This document shows positions 1 through 51,002 of a stretch of 64,000 nucleotides of DNA, one piece after another. A program made the position numbers and the translations under genes. Under the pieces are notes generated by a model. The model was not told the DNA's origin, did not search any database, and saw nothing but the letters and a program-made list of their open reading frames with translations. How positions within the stretch are numbered: the stretch's first letter is position 1; each line of letters begins with the position of its first letter. Source of the stretch: Lanius collurio (taxonomy: Eukaryota > Chordata > Aves > Passeriformes > Laniidae); assembly GCA_020086605.1 (NCBI GenBank), contig JACBWW010000015.1, positions 17,771,484 to 17,835,483 on the forward strand. The letters are read 5' to 3'.

Positions 1-3000
1 AGAAGTCCAAAGATATTTTCAAGACAAAATAGATATTTTTTTTTTTGTCCCAAACATGTTACTCTTAGGAGGTAGACTTGCATATTGAGAGCAATAAATA
101 ATTACTTCATTGGTTCACTTTCCATTTGTAACAAATCAAAAGACTGAAAAAGAAATTGTATTACAAATATTGCTGAGAAAGGGTCTTCCTCATTAAAGAA
201 TATTTGTTTGAAATCTAATGACAAAAACTATCATAAAGCTAAATGATGTATTATTTGAGTAGCAAACAATGGTAGAATACTTATAGCTGGTGAGAAAGCA
301 ATTCAATAATAGAGTGACATTAGAGATTACTTTGCAAATATTTATGTACATTACGTTTACTCAAATTGAAAACCATCTGCTCTTGGAACTTCCTTTTCAA
401 CAGCTGTGATTTGGCAAAAACAGCCATAGGGACATTATGTCCTGACATTGTGACAAGTGTGAAAGTCCTCTGTATGTTCTCATTCCTAAGAAAACCAATA
501 GGCAGTTCACATTTGCTTTCATTCTCAGCTTGTGTCTTCTATTGGGATCATAGCTAAAACATGCTGCTCCTTCTTTGGCTTTAGGATAAGAACTGTTGCA
601 TGTAACTTCTTCATCTTTAGTCACCTGACAGGACCTGTAACTGCTCATCCTTCTCCCAGCTGTCTTCCCTAAGCATCTTCTGATCTTCCTGCCTGATAAC
701 CTTTTTCTGTTCCATTCCTATTTCAGAGCTTTAAACTTTAGGTTTAGCTTATTTACAGATTTGCCACAAGACGTCCCCCCCCCCCCCCCAATGTCATGTG
801 CAGACATAGAAAAAGACAGGAAGAAAAGAAGTGGTTTTCTTCAAATGTTGAACAAAGGCTTTAATAGGAATAGAAAGAAAAAACACCTTCAAAGTTATCC
901 TGTCTTTAGTTCTGCTTCACTAGAGGTCCCTCTGTCTAGAGCTTATCAGTTTTACTCCTAATGTTAAGTAAACAATTCACCTGTCCTTACTTGTATCTGC
1001 CAAAGATAGGGTGACTATATAGTACCTAAATTCAGAATAGAGAAAGTCATATGGAAAAAAGACATCTGTCATACAGATAAATATTTTTGAAGTTTTGAAC
1101 ACTGGAATTAGGATTTTTTGAGCGTTAAGTACCTAAATACACAGAAAAGCACAAAGCTAAGTATTCATGTGTCTAGGTGTATGTCTAGTTCCCAACCAAA
1201 TTCAATAGCACTTGTGAAAATGTCAGCAGTGACATAGGGCTACCCCAAATCCCTGTGTACCTATGGAGCACACGGATAGTCAGTTATCGTCAGAAATGTA
1301 GTACTTAGCTCTCTTGTAAAGTTAACTCTTTATGTTATTAATGACAAAGAACAAAATGAAGCAAATACACCCCGAGTAAGAAAATCACCCAACAGAAAGC
1401 CTGAATTATTTCTTATTCATTGAATGACCTCTAGTGGTCATTCATCACAGCTTTTACAGCAGTTGAAATGCCAGTTCGGAACATAATAGAGGAAACGTGC
1501 ATTTTTTTGCAAAATATAGAGCATAAGAATCAATTTTTTCTTTCAAAATTGTGCATTATAATTTTTTCTCTGCCTCTGCCAATGTTAAAATTATATTTTA
1601 TTTCACTTTATAAAGTGAGCCCTGGGAACTCTGCAGGAGTTTTAAGCCAGAGTTCTAGCACCTGCATTGCCCCTTGCTGTTTTCTCTTTGCTAGCCAGTA
1701 CCTCCCTCAATCTTTGAAATCTCCCTCAACTTCTCTGAAATTTTTCAGAGACACCCTTTTGTTATCCAGCACAGCCTTGAGTATATTCTGTTACCTTGAT
1801 AGCCTCTACTCAGCTTCTCCTAACATCATTGTATTACCTGCAAAGGGCCACCAAGCATCACCTCTCATTGCTGGCCAAAGGAGACCACTTCATTCTGAAC
1901 ACAGATGGCACACGGAGTGAGCCTATCTGTCTAAAGAGCAAACTCAGCAGATGTAATACTTGCAATATAATTGGGAAGAGAGCTCTAATCCTCAGCATTG
2001 TGGGACATGAAAAGAAGTCTGAGTTAAACATTCAGCAATATGTCAGAAAACAAATGGTATTCTCATCACTCAGGGGTTTTATCAGCATTTCTGCTGATCT
2101 TTTTGTGGCTTCTTTAAACAGTTGGGTCAGATTGTTCTGCTGGACATGCATATCAGTCTAGATATTAAAAGCTTTTGCTAAATACAGAAAATAGGTTCTG
2201 AGAAATATCTCCTCTATTCCTATCTTTCTCAGCTATGGGTGTTATACAGGACTTCTTATATTTGTTTGTATGTAAATAAGCGTATCACATCTGCAACCCA
2301 AGCTGCATTACAGGTGAAGTATCCACATGATAATTTTGTTAGTCTCAGGTAGCTTTTGATAGTCATCATTTCTGCTACACAAACCTGGTAACAGAGGAAG
2401 AATAGCTCCTCCAACAGGAGACCGGTGAATAAGGAATTTATGGTTAAAAGTCTTAAGAGATTCATAGCCCTACTTCCAGTATTGAGAGATACTTGAGAGG
2501 AACTTTAAAAGGCATTTTGAAATTCTTGCTTACTATAATACTGTCAAAAGAAGAATGATTTATGTGAGACATAAAGTTTGAAAACTATGCTGACAGAACA
2601 GTAATGAGCCTTTTCTGTGTAGGCAGCACAGTGTACATTGAAGATGTTTTTTAATCAAAAAATAGAAAAAAAGAGCAAAAATGTGGACAGTCTGTATGAC
2701 TACCTGAGTTACACTGCTCTGGGTATTTTGCAAGAAAAAAGAGAATAGATGCATCTGTACATGAGCATGAAATATCTTTGATCGGAATGCTTACCAAAGG
2801 AGCAATTCCAGTATTAAAGGAATTTCTCCCCCAATTTCTCATTCATTTTATTGTAAGTGACAACAGTAGGTGGATTCTACAGAATGCTTCATTAATACTA
2901 TTTTTCTTCCTAGACATAAGAGGACATGCATCTTAAAGGTAATAGTTATAGCTAAAGCATTTCCAGGCCTGTGTATCAGTCATATACAAAGTAGATGGTC

Positions 3001-3126
3001 AGTCTTTAGCCATTAAACCATTAAACAAAATATTAGAGAATACTTTGTCTCTAGTTTGTGGTCAAATCTAATTCAGACATTCTTTTTATCTCAAAATTGA
3101 TATCTAGAAGCTACTCAAAATAGTCT
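1..3126. other. Non-coding upstream DNA, nothing recognised
   Basis: AT-rich sequence with only short chance reading frames. A run of 15 C occurs at 775-789. I see no transposon homology, RNA gene or exon. In mammals the neighbour upstream of PAPSS1 is SGMS2, but no SGMS2-like coding sequence is visible here. Confidence 0.6.
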
Positions 3127-3352
3127 TATAGAATCACAGAATCCTTGAGGTTGGAAAAGACCTGCAAGATCATCAAGTCCAACTGTTAACCCAACACTGC
3201 CATGCCATTTAGCACCACTAAACCAAGTTGCCAAGTGCCTCATCTCTGTGTTATCTGAACAGTTCCAGGGATGGTGATTCCACTACATGTCTGAGAAGCT
3301 TGTTACAATGCCTGAGCAGCTTTTTGGTGAAGAATTTTTTCCTTATTATCCA
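3127..3352 (-). mobile_element. CR1 LINE fragment, antisense, 3' end
   Basis: The left edge reads AGAATCACAGAATCCTTGAG, then GGTTGGAAAAGACC and ATCATCAAGTCCAAC. This is the reverse complement of the CR1 3' terminus. Homology continues through the TTCCAGGGATGGTGATTCCA block to about 3352. It is 5'-truncated, as usual for CR1. Confidence 0.93.
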
Positions 3353-3372
3353 GTATTTTTTAACATCCTAAA

Positions 3373-3415
3373 GCTTGATTTATCTCTGTTGAAACGGCTT
3401 GATTTATCTCTGTTG
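3373..3415. repeat. Two copies of a 19-bp direct repeat
   Basis: GCTTGATTTATCTCTGTTG occurs at 3373-3391 and 3397-3415 with a 24-bp period, just beyond the CR1 fragment. It looks like a small local duplication. Confidence 0.85.
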
Positions 3416-4630
3416 TTTGGTGAAACACAGTAGTAAAAAGTAAATATCAGACAAAATAATTTTTTAGTAATATAATTAAATATATTTTCTTTAAAAAGCT
3501 GATTTTTCCAGTGAAAATTTCCACATTTCTTGGGAATATAAGCTAAGAAGAAATCTTCTTGTCTTGTTCCTAATATGACCAGGTGCTCAGATTTTACTGG
3601 AGATTGAAACTGCATGGTACCATGTGTCTCTCTGCTCAGTAATTTTAAATAATACACATTGGTACTCTTACTATATATTTGGGATTGACTGGTATTAGAG
3701 TAAAACTGGCTATGCAAAATCTAACTCAGCAGAAAATTATTTACTGTGTAACTATCCCTATGTAGAATTGAAAGGATTTCCCTGAGTTGGTCTGGTCAGC
3801 GTATTCATACGTACAATTTGCTCTGGGCTCAGAGTCCTTCTTCAGGGGTATTATGTGGCTGTAGAGTGCTTTGCCTAAAACTTCATCTCTGCTCAAAGAC
3901 TGTTTTTTTTCCCAATCTTCATATCAGAACCTGACAGTTTCTTTACCTAGTCCCTGTGCTGCCTATGAAGATTCTAGTACTTCCTTTTTAATAAATAACT
4001 CCATTTTAATGTAATTTTCCTTTTTGAAGCTAAGCCCAAAATTAGTGGATATCTTGGGATTGTTGCTCCTGCAAGACATTAAATCCAAATTTATTACCGT
4101 CATTTTAGAGAGTAACTCTTTGACAGCTCCTAGACATAAGTGAATAGTCAACAGGGGGAAGCTCTTAATTCACTGTTCCATGGCAGCATGCTGGTTCTCT
4201 TTCCATGCTTGGGAGATTTTCCCTAGCTCTGTCACTGTTTGTCATGATCAGAATACAGCCAGGGGCCATCTGTTGAACAGTTACTTGGAGGGCAACATGT
4301 GGTACAACTATTAGTCAAGACTAAATAAATAACTGCAATTTTTGAATTTCTTAGTTTCGTTGTATTAATTCCATCAGGCTTTCACATTGTCTGAGAGCAT
4401 TTCTCACTATTTTTCTTGATTTCAGAGACATCATATACTTCACATAAGGATTTTAAGCTTTTAATCAGAATATCAATACATGCTTTTAAGCTAACACCTT
4501 TGTTTCTTTGGAAGGATGTCTTTCTGATATAGCAGGAGTAAACACTGATCCGCAAAGAAGGCCTTTTTATTTCCTGTTTAAACTGTCAGTGAACAAACAC
4601 ACTCCAGACTTTGAACAGCCTAACGTTTTT
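3416..4630. other. Non-coding upstream DNA, nothing recognised
   Basis: AT-rich unique-looking sequence. No transposon, RNA gene or coding exon was recognised. Confidence 0.55.
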
Positions 4631-4808
4631 GCAGTAAATGCAATTCCTGTAATTGCAGCACCATTTCCACCTATTACACTTAAGTGCTAAAGTACTTCCT
4701 CTCTTGAACTATTACAAATGGACTAATATTTATACAGTAAACGCCACTCCTGTTAGCATGGCATCATTTCCACCTTAAGATTAGCACCCAATTGCTAAAG
4801 CAGTTCCG
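4631..4808. repeat. Imperfect tandem duplication upstream of the PAPSS1 promoter (period about 103 bp)
   Basis: About 4631-4701 and 4733-4808 share, in order, CAGTAAA, CNATTCCTGT or CACTCCTGT, GCA-CATTTCCACC, and a TTGCTAAAG or GTGCTAAAG motif followed by TTCC. They are clearly diverged and separated by about 31 nt. The first copy falls in a 60-residue chance frame. Confidence 0.65.
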
Positions 4809-5094
4809 TTCTGGAAATAGGAACCCAAGAACTTCTGGTTCTAGATCCACAGTAAGAGACGTTTCCTAGAGCGCAGCGCAGGATGAGCTTTGTTCGTTGG
4901 GGAAATCTGTGTCACAGAATAATGCGACAGCCACTTCGCACCTTCCCCCGGCCCCAGCTTTTCCCGAGGGGCGTAGCAGCCTGTCTCTGCATTAAGTGGA
5001 GAAGGTGGGCAGGACCAGACTCAAGAGAGAACTCCGCTATGCCGGCCGAGCGGAACGCCGTAGTGCAGGGCGGGCGGGAAGCACACATCAGTGA

Positions 5095-5325
5095 GGCTGG
5101 GATCATCGAGTCCAACCTGTGACCGAACATCACCTTGTCAACCAGACCATGGTACCCAGTGCCACATTCACTGTTTCCTTGAACACCTCCAGGAACGTTG
5201 ACTTATCCCCATTCTAGAGTCTCATCACCCTTTCTGTGAAGAAATTCCTCTTAATGCCCAACCTACACCTCCCCTGGTGCAGCTTCAGGCTATTTCCTCT
5301 CGTTATCGCTTAGACTATGTCCTCT
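5095..5325 (-). mobile_element. CR1 LINE fragment, antisense, inside the CpG-rich promoter region
   Basis: GATCATCGAGTCCAACC near the left edge, TTGAACACCTCCAGGAACG in the middle, and CTTTCTGTGAAGAAATTCCT with CTCCCCTGGTGCAGCTTCAG to the right follow the CR1 3' region in reverse complement. CpG-rich non-repeat DNA lies on both sides. The extreme 3' tail appears lost. Confidence 0.9.
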
Positions 5326-5428
5326 TGGACGAAGCGAGCTGCCTTCGTGGGCGCAGGGCCGTGCCGCTGCGGGTGGCAGAGACCCGGCCAGGGACAGGGG
5401 CACAGACACCGACACCCGCAGCAGCAGA

Positions 5429-5482
5429 GGCGGAAGTGGCGGACACCGCCCCCGCCCACGTCACGGCGCGGCGCAGGCGCGT
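5429..5482 (+). promoter_or_regulatory. Cluster of ETS-, GC-box-, CRE- and NRF1-like motifs
   Basis: In order: GCGGAAGTG (ETS/GABP-like, about 5430-5438), CCCCGCCCAC (GC box, about 5450-5459), ACGTCACG (CRE-like, about 5459-5465) and GCGCAGGCGC (NRF1-like with one mismatch, 5471-5480). Such a cluster is common in broadly expressed TATA-less promoters. These are pattern matches only. Confidence 0.5.
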
Positions 5483-5722
5483 GGCGGGGCTGCCGTGGCT
5501 CCGTCTCCCCTCAGCCGCCTCCCTCCCTCCTTCTTTCCCTCCCTCTCTCGGTCCCTCCCTCTGGCCGCCGGGCCGCGGCTCCTCCCTGCACCACCTTTGG
5601 CCGAGCCGCGGGAGTGCGCAGACCGTACAGCTTTTCGGCGGCAGCGGCTTCATCCGCGCCGAGCATCAGTCGGGGAGGCGCGTCCTCCTCCCCTTCCTCC
5701 TCTTCTCGCTGCCCCCGCGGCC
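5483..5722 (+). other. PAPSS1: Probable 5' untranslated leader of PAPSS1
   Basis: This is a GC-rich leader with a C/T-rich block at about 5518-5562. There is no ATG between 5320 and the annotated start, so scanning ribosomes would meet the exon 1 ATG first if initiation is after 5320. The true 5' boundary is unknown. The frame of the PAPSS1 start is open upstream to at least a GTG at 5495. Confidence 0.55.
5518..5562 (-). repeat. CCCTCC-type pyrimidine tract with G-quadruplex potential on the minus strand
   Basis: Repeated CCCTCCCT units read on the minus strand as several GGGAGGG blocks separated by loops of about 9 nt, which fits a G4 pattern. It lies in the leader or at the start-site region of PAPSS1. 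Confidence 0.6.
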
Positions 5723-44552
<38,830 letters not shown>

Positions 44553-45275
44553 GCCTCTTATTAACTGCAGATCAGCCTTTGACGCCTGATTTATTTACGA
44601 GAAGGGGACCACACAGTCACCATTCATGTTGCTTTGTTGTGGTGTCTGTCAGGAAGTTCTCTGAAAACAGACTCTTTCTTCCTAACTTAGCATCATTCTT
44701 TGCCTGCCCTTATGGGTTCTATTATGTCCTGGCACCTAACTAACTGCTGGTTTTAATGTCTTCTCTTTTATTACAGTTAATATTCTTGCAGTAGGATTTT
44801 TAACTCTTGTATTTTTTTTTTATATTTTACTGCCTCTGTCCTGAGTTCTGCAGCTGTTAAATAGATGCAGCCTTTTCATATGTTATTTAAGCTGCTGGGT
44901 AGTGTCTGGTTCTAGTAGTTTATAGGACAAAATGTAACGGTTAGTCCCTTAACTATGGATAGATTATCTATAAATCAAAAAAGTAAAGAATGTTTCAAAA
45001 CATCTGTAATAATGTCCTCATCTTTATCTCATCAGTATCATCTCCAGAAGCACTTAAATTTTATTTCTGACTATATGTAATCAAAAAGCAGAAAGTTTTT
45101 TATTTTATGTAGCATGATTAAAATTTTGCTTTCTTTGTTTAATTTTGGAGTTTATTGAGTTGTATGGTGATTCTCTTCTGCTGTGGACCTGTAAAGACGG
45201 CCAAGTAATGAATAAAAGAAAATATCTAGTTTTCACTTTGAATTGTTAATAAATTCATATATTGTTTTTGTATAT
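44553..45275 (+). other. PAPSS1: PAPSS1 3' untranslated region
   Basis: Non-coding, T-rich sequence follows the TAG. Its end is inferred from the AATAAA at 45248-45253 followed by a GT/T-rich stretch (TTGTTTTTGTATATG). The cleavage position is approximate. Confidence 0.7.
45211..45253 (+). terminator. PAPSS1: Two polyadenylation signals of PAPSS1
   Basis: AATAAA occurs at 45211-45216 and again at 45248-45253, followed by a T/GT-rich downstream element. A third AATAAA lies at 45425-45430. The first two probably act as alternative or cooperating signals. Confidence 0.7.
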
Positions 45276-48200
45276 GCTTGCTGCCATAGGTGTCAATAGG
45301 GTATGCTTTCTTTCATTTGATGTAACTTGCTGGGTTTTGATTCCTGATAAACTTGATCAGCCTACTACAACTTTTTTAAAAGCATGACAGACCAAACAAA
45401 TTCAAGTTTAATTATTGCAAGAAAAATAAAGAAAATCCTTAGATTTTGGCGTTTCCTGTGGTAAAAAGGCTTAGTTCAGATATTAATTTTCTGTCTATTT
45501 TTCAAGGTATCCAAAGAGTAATCTCGTGAGTTAGGTTTGCTTGCTTTGAAGACAAAGAACATGCCCCTTTAGGATTCTCCAAAAATCCTGAAGAAACATA
45601 AAAAAGGGAAAGTAAAGCACTTCTTTAAGTGTAAAGTAACATGGACCTATTGGTATCTTTTCAAGCATTTGTAGGTAATCAGTGGAACAGTCATAACCTC
45701 TCTTAGCTAGAAATGACCTCGTATCCTTGTCACAGAAACATACTTTTTTCTTGTTAAACAGAATATATAGGAAGAACTGGCTTAAAATTGTTTTTTGAAT
45801 GTTGATACTGAATGAAGCATGTGTTATCTAGATTTTTTGGATGCCAGGAAGGTTATGGTGAGGGGACTTGTGTAATGAATGGCATGAATGCTCCTTGCAG
45901 TCTTTGTTTACTTGTTCACAGTAGCATTTAAAACAAATTCTTTGAGACTGACCTCCTCTTTTCTTCCTCTGTCTCTGAAGAGATGTAAAATGTATCTTTT
46001 AGTGAAATTCTTTCCTCTGATAGACAGTAAGGTGGAATTGGGAAGAAAACAAGAGGCTTTTTTATTAGCAAACCACAACACTTACTTGAAGACTGTGTTT
46101 TAGTAGTGTCAAATTTATTTCTTCAGAAACACTGAACAGATTTTCTTGGCTTTCTTTTTAGATTGGATCAATACATAGGGTGTACAAAATCTAGAAGAAA
46201 GAGTCCATTTATCTATGAGCAGTTGTTCATGCAAAACTTCAGGTTTAACCATGAAGGTGAACTAGAGCTGTCAGCTGCTAAAATGGGATTTGCTGTTGGA
46301 AGTTGCAGTTTGGACTCTTTGCTGTCACGTTTGATTCTTTTGCTAGCTGTAATGAAAGATAGTAACAACATTTTGACCGAATAGCTAACCCAGGTGAATG
46401 TCTACAGAAGTTAATGATTTTAAAATGCTATATGAAGCCTGGAAAATAAATGGGAGTGATGACGTGAATGTGAATCATCTTGTGAAGTTAGTTTAGAAGC
46501 AGGGGTGCCTTCAAGCAAATTAATACAAAGATAACAAGCAGACCTTGTTTTCTAGACAAACCCCATTTTGTTGTTATAGTGCTTCTGCAAAGCATTTCTT
46601 GGAGGTCTCTCTATTCAAGATGCTTCAGGCTTTTGTGAACTTAAAGCCACAGCATTCCCAGCATAATATTAATTGGGAACAGGAGCATCTGATCAATTTG
46701 TGGGCAAGACTTTCTCTATACAACAATATTTTCCTGTATCATTTGAGTTTTCACTGTAGAGTTCAAATTTTTCCTCCTGTCTGCAGCTGCCTTATTTAAG
46801 GAAGCCATACCTACAAGGGCTACCCTACCAAAAATTATTCTTTTGCCAGTGTCTCTCTTTAGCTTTTCCCTGGCTTCCCTCTGTGGATAGCATTATGAGT
46901 TGACAAGTCCTAACATTCTGTTTTTAACAGTAGGTTCAACTTCATGAAGGGTGCTATGGCATTTGAGGTGCTTCTGAGACAACAGCTGAGTGTCTTCCAG
47001 AAGGCAGCAGCAGGACTAATGAGGTGAGGGTTGGTGCACCAAACACATGCCTTCCCACACCTGCTCTGGTGCCAAAGAGCAGTGACCTCAGGAACAGGTC
47101 CTGCAACAGAAATAATGTGATCCATGGATCACTGTGTGATCTCATATGAGGATAGGACCTATCTTCAGGATTACATTTTGATAGGATTACATTTGATCAA
47201 TATAAGCAGGACCTACTTTGCAGCTGGAAAAATAAAAAGCTACATTGTCTCATGTGTTCATTTTCTAAAACATTTTTTCTGTTTTTAACTGGAAAAATAC
47301 TGTTATGTACATGAATCATGAATCTAAGCAGTTGTATAGGTGTGCTGTTACAAAGAGCAACAAAACCAAACTTCCAAGCTTGTCATCTCTCTAAAGGTTT
47401 TTTAATGGTCAGAAGGAGTTTTACTCCTCATTAAGATGAGGAATGTCAAAAAGTGTTCCCCTGCCTCATATATTCTGTCTCTACATTGATCTACCTTATA
47501 AATGGTAGATCTTATATATGAAGAGCCTTATAATGGTTCTTTACATTATCAATGGTTCTTTACCTCCTGCTGTTGTACAGGATATTTTATGGCTATTGTC
47601 CTGTACTTTTTGTACAGTCTCAAGATTATTCTCTTCCAGAGCATCATTCTAATGTATTTGGTGAGTGATGTATAGAAGTAGTAACACTCTTGATCCATAT
47701 GGCTGATACAAACACAGCCATCTTTTCAAATTACAAGATGAACGAGTTTGGTGGAGATTACCAAACCCTAATCCTTGGGGTTAAATAAATGGTACAAATT
47801 TAGTGCATCTCCTAGGTGAAGTAATTCCTGCAGTACCCATGAGCAACGTAAGAAAATGGAAACTTTCTAAAAGACCTCATGGTTGAGAATTCATTTTTTC
47901 CTTTGTGAGTTCTTTATGCCTTTTTTGACTAATGTGAATATTCAGGGTAACTTTTCAAGTGAGGAATCTCAGGTTGTGATGTAATAACAGTAGATAAATG
48001 CTGAGGATGCTGACTTTTGTCTTTTTTTTCAGTTGAGAATCTGAGCACTAGCAACTCAATAATGCATCAGAGATGCAAAATGGAGAATGTAGAGTAGGTC
48101 CTGAGTTGTTTTATAAATGCAGTTTGAAGCTAATCAAGCTTTTACATCTGGAATAAAGCAGTAGAAATCAGAAGGAGGAGGAAATGAGAGGCTGTTCTGG

Positions 48201-51002
48201 CATAGTGGTTGTGGAAATAGAACAAGGCTACCATGATCTGTGTAGCCAATAATGTAATTTGCCTGAATTTGAACACCTCTTGCATTTCATATTTCCTTAA
48301 TTTTTAAAAGTTTCATAAGTGGGTCATTCGGAGCATTAAACTTACTGTCTTTTCATGCTAGAAAAAGAATAAAAGTTACTTTGAGCATCCTAAACAAATA
48401 TTAACAGTGTAATCTGGATTCTTCTCTCTTCCTAACAGTTTAAAGGTGCTAACCAGTGTATTACACCCTTTCCCTGTAAATGTTGACTGTTTCAACAAGT
48501 ATGTGTGTGACTTTCAGCATTCCTTTTGTCTCTAGTCGTGAACCTTTAAGTTTTTGTGCTAGGCATTGTAGGAACACAGAAAAAACCTCTCATCTGTTTC
48601 CCTGTGAGTCAGAAGATCTGTTACTGCATCTGTGGCACCATCTCCAGAAGGGAAAGGAAATAGAAAGGAAAACTAATCCTTCTCTTAATATGGGAGAATT
48701 GATAAGGAAAAAAGATGGAAACTGGATCTTCATTTAGCTTTGCATGAATGTCTGTTTATCCTTTGAATGGATGTCTATAAGAGGGACATTTACTGTGGTG
48801 TTAGAACATATGTAAAAAATGTGTAGAGATGGTATTCTACCCAAATCTGACACAGAATCCCTTCACCCTCACCCATAAAAAGCTGGGGACTTCAGCCCAC
48901 AGTGAGTTGGCCAAATTAAATGCTGCCATTAAAGCAACTGATAGCTCAAAATAAGTATTTTGTTTGTGTTTTTGAATTGGCCTTAAAAATTTGCTTACTA
49001 AAATTCTTGATTTAAATGCTATTAAAGGGAAAGGGTGACTCTGGTTCCACTTTTTTCGTGCTTAGATTTTACAGATGGAGCTGAGAAGCTAGATTGCTAA
49101 GGGGAAATTTAAAGCCTTCAATGGCCAATTTGATGGATATGAGAGTTCCTTGCCAGCAGCCGAACAAGTGCCAGGTAAACATGTGATTTAAAGGAAGACT
49201 CTGCAGAGGTTTCTGCTCATTTGTGTTGTTTTTACCTTGAAGAAAGCCTGAGGGCTGGAATACCAGCGCCTCTTTTAAATTAGCTTATTCATTCACAAAA
49301 AACTTTTTGATTATGAATATAGCTGGATTTCTACTAGGCTTTTGAAGTGTCCATTGAAGGGTTTTCTTTGTTTCTCCTGCAAGCTCTGTGACTGTTCTTG
49401 TGGAATTAATTTTTTTTACCTGTATCCCTTTTCATTATTTAGTCTTTATTAAAATCACTTTTTTTATTCTCTATAGAGGTTATATATGCTCATGAGCCAG
49501 AATCATGTGTTCAGTACTTCCAGAGCTGTTTGCCCTAGAAAGCTCATCTTGATATAATTTTGAAGTTGAGGGGGAAAGGCAACTACACTGAAAGCTAGAA
49601 AACACAGCTTTAAAGCCACATCTGGAATTCTTAGTGTTAGTGGCTCCAACTTTAAACAGAGAATATAGAGATTTTATATGCCATAAAACTCAAGTAGCCT
49701 TGGATTCAGTATAAGAGTAGTCACCCGACCGTTATGTTGAAGTCCATCTACCCAATACTTTGAAGTATGATTGTAGTCAGAGTGATACCTGTCTATGTAT
49801 AAAAAGAGGAAAAAAAATGTTTCAGTATAAACTTAAATGGACTGGAAAAAGTGCCAAAATCTTGCTTTTATCCTCTGCAAGCAAAGCTGTCTTGTCTGTG
49901 GAGTCTTACGTTCATCACTTTAAATTTCATCATATGAGAATAATACAAACATTTTGGCCATGTCCATTTATTTTCATCTCATAAGAGAAATTATTTAGGC
50001 TTTTGTTTTATTAATTAGGTTTCATTGACAGCTTTCTCAAAGACTTAAGTGGAAGCAGAAGAAACTTCTTTACCCTTAAACATTGGGTTCAAATGGGCTG
50101 TCTGCTGTAAATGGAAAACTGCAGTTGATTAGTCAATGGAAGGTTATTTGCAGGATTGTTCATGTGTCATTGAGTTCTGCCTTGTTTATTGTTCATCTAT
50201 GACCTGTGAAAAACAATATTTTAATGATTTGATTCAATTGTTTCCAGACAATGAAGACAATTATGAGACAAGTTCATGTTTAATTTTCCACTAGGAAAAA
50301 GTTTAGTTTATCCTAGTTTAAATATAAACTGTCTGAAAGATAGTGTTGTAGTTAGATGAGCAAATATTTCCTATCATACTATGTGACAGAAGAGCAATAA
50401 ACATAGCATCAGAGCCACGATCATAAGTACAGTGCAAAATGCTAAGTATTATTGACACTTCTTCATTAGAGACAGTTATTTATAACTCCTTTGTTCCTAA
50501 TCCTTCAAGGAAAAATACTGCTTCTGTCTGAAAATGGAAAATGTGTATTCCTTACTTGGTAGTTAGAGACACTCAGAATAGCAGTGATTCTTCGTAGTTT
50601 GTCTGATTTGCTGTGAGTATTTTTAAATACATGGACATTTCTGAGCTCTACTATGAAATGGATTTGCAAAGAACATTTAACTTTCAAAGTTTTTCTTTGT
50701 AAATGTTCTTGGCTATTTTGCTTATTGTAGTTTGATCATTTTCCCTTCTGTACGAAGAAGTCATCTTGTAAACATCAATCTCATGTAGAGATTGGTGAAT
50801 TTTCATCAACTATTAAAACAACTCTAACTCTTATCTTTTTTATATTAGCCTTTGGTTCAAGGATTTATTCGTGTTGTGTGTATTTCTTGTCAAATACTTT
50901 ATGGACTGGAGAAAAGTGCATTTAAAGACAGTGATTTGATGTTGGAGAATTCCAGGATAACCTAATTCAAGCACTGACAATAAAAACCCACATCTTGTAA
51001 TA
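45276..51002. other. Intergenic DNA downstream of PAPSS1, nothing recognised
   Basis: AT-rich sequence with only short chance frames. No DKK2-like exon (the mammalian downstream neighbour), RNA gene or clear repeat was seen. Confidence 0.55.

Noticed and set aside
1468..2161. Overlapping plus-strand frames of 150 and 121 residues
   Set aside because: Composition is Leu/Ser-rich as expected for translated AT-rich non-coding DNA. There is no domain, promoter or splice context.
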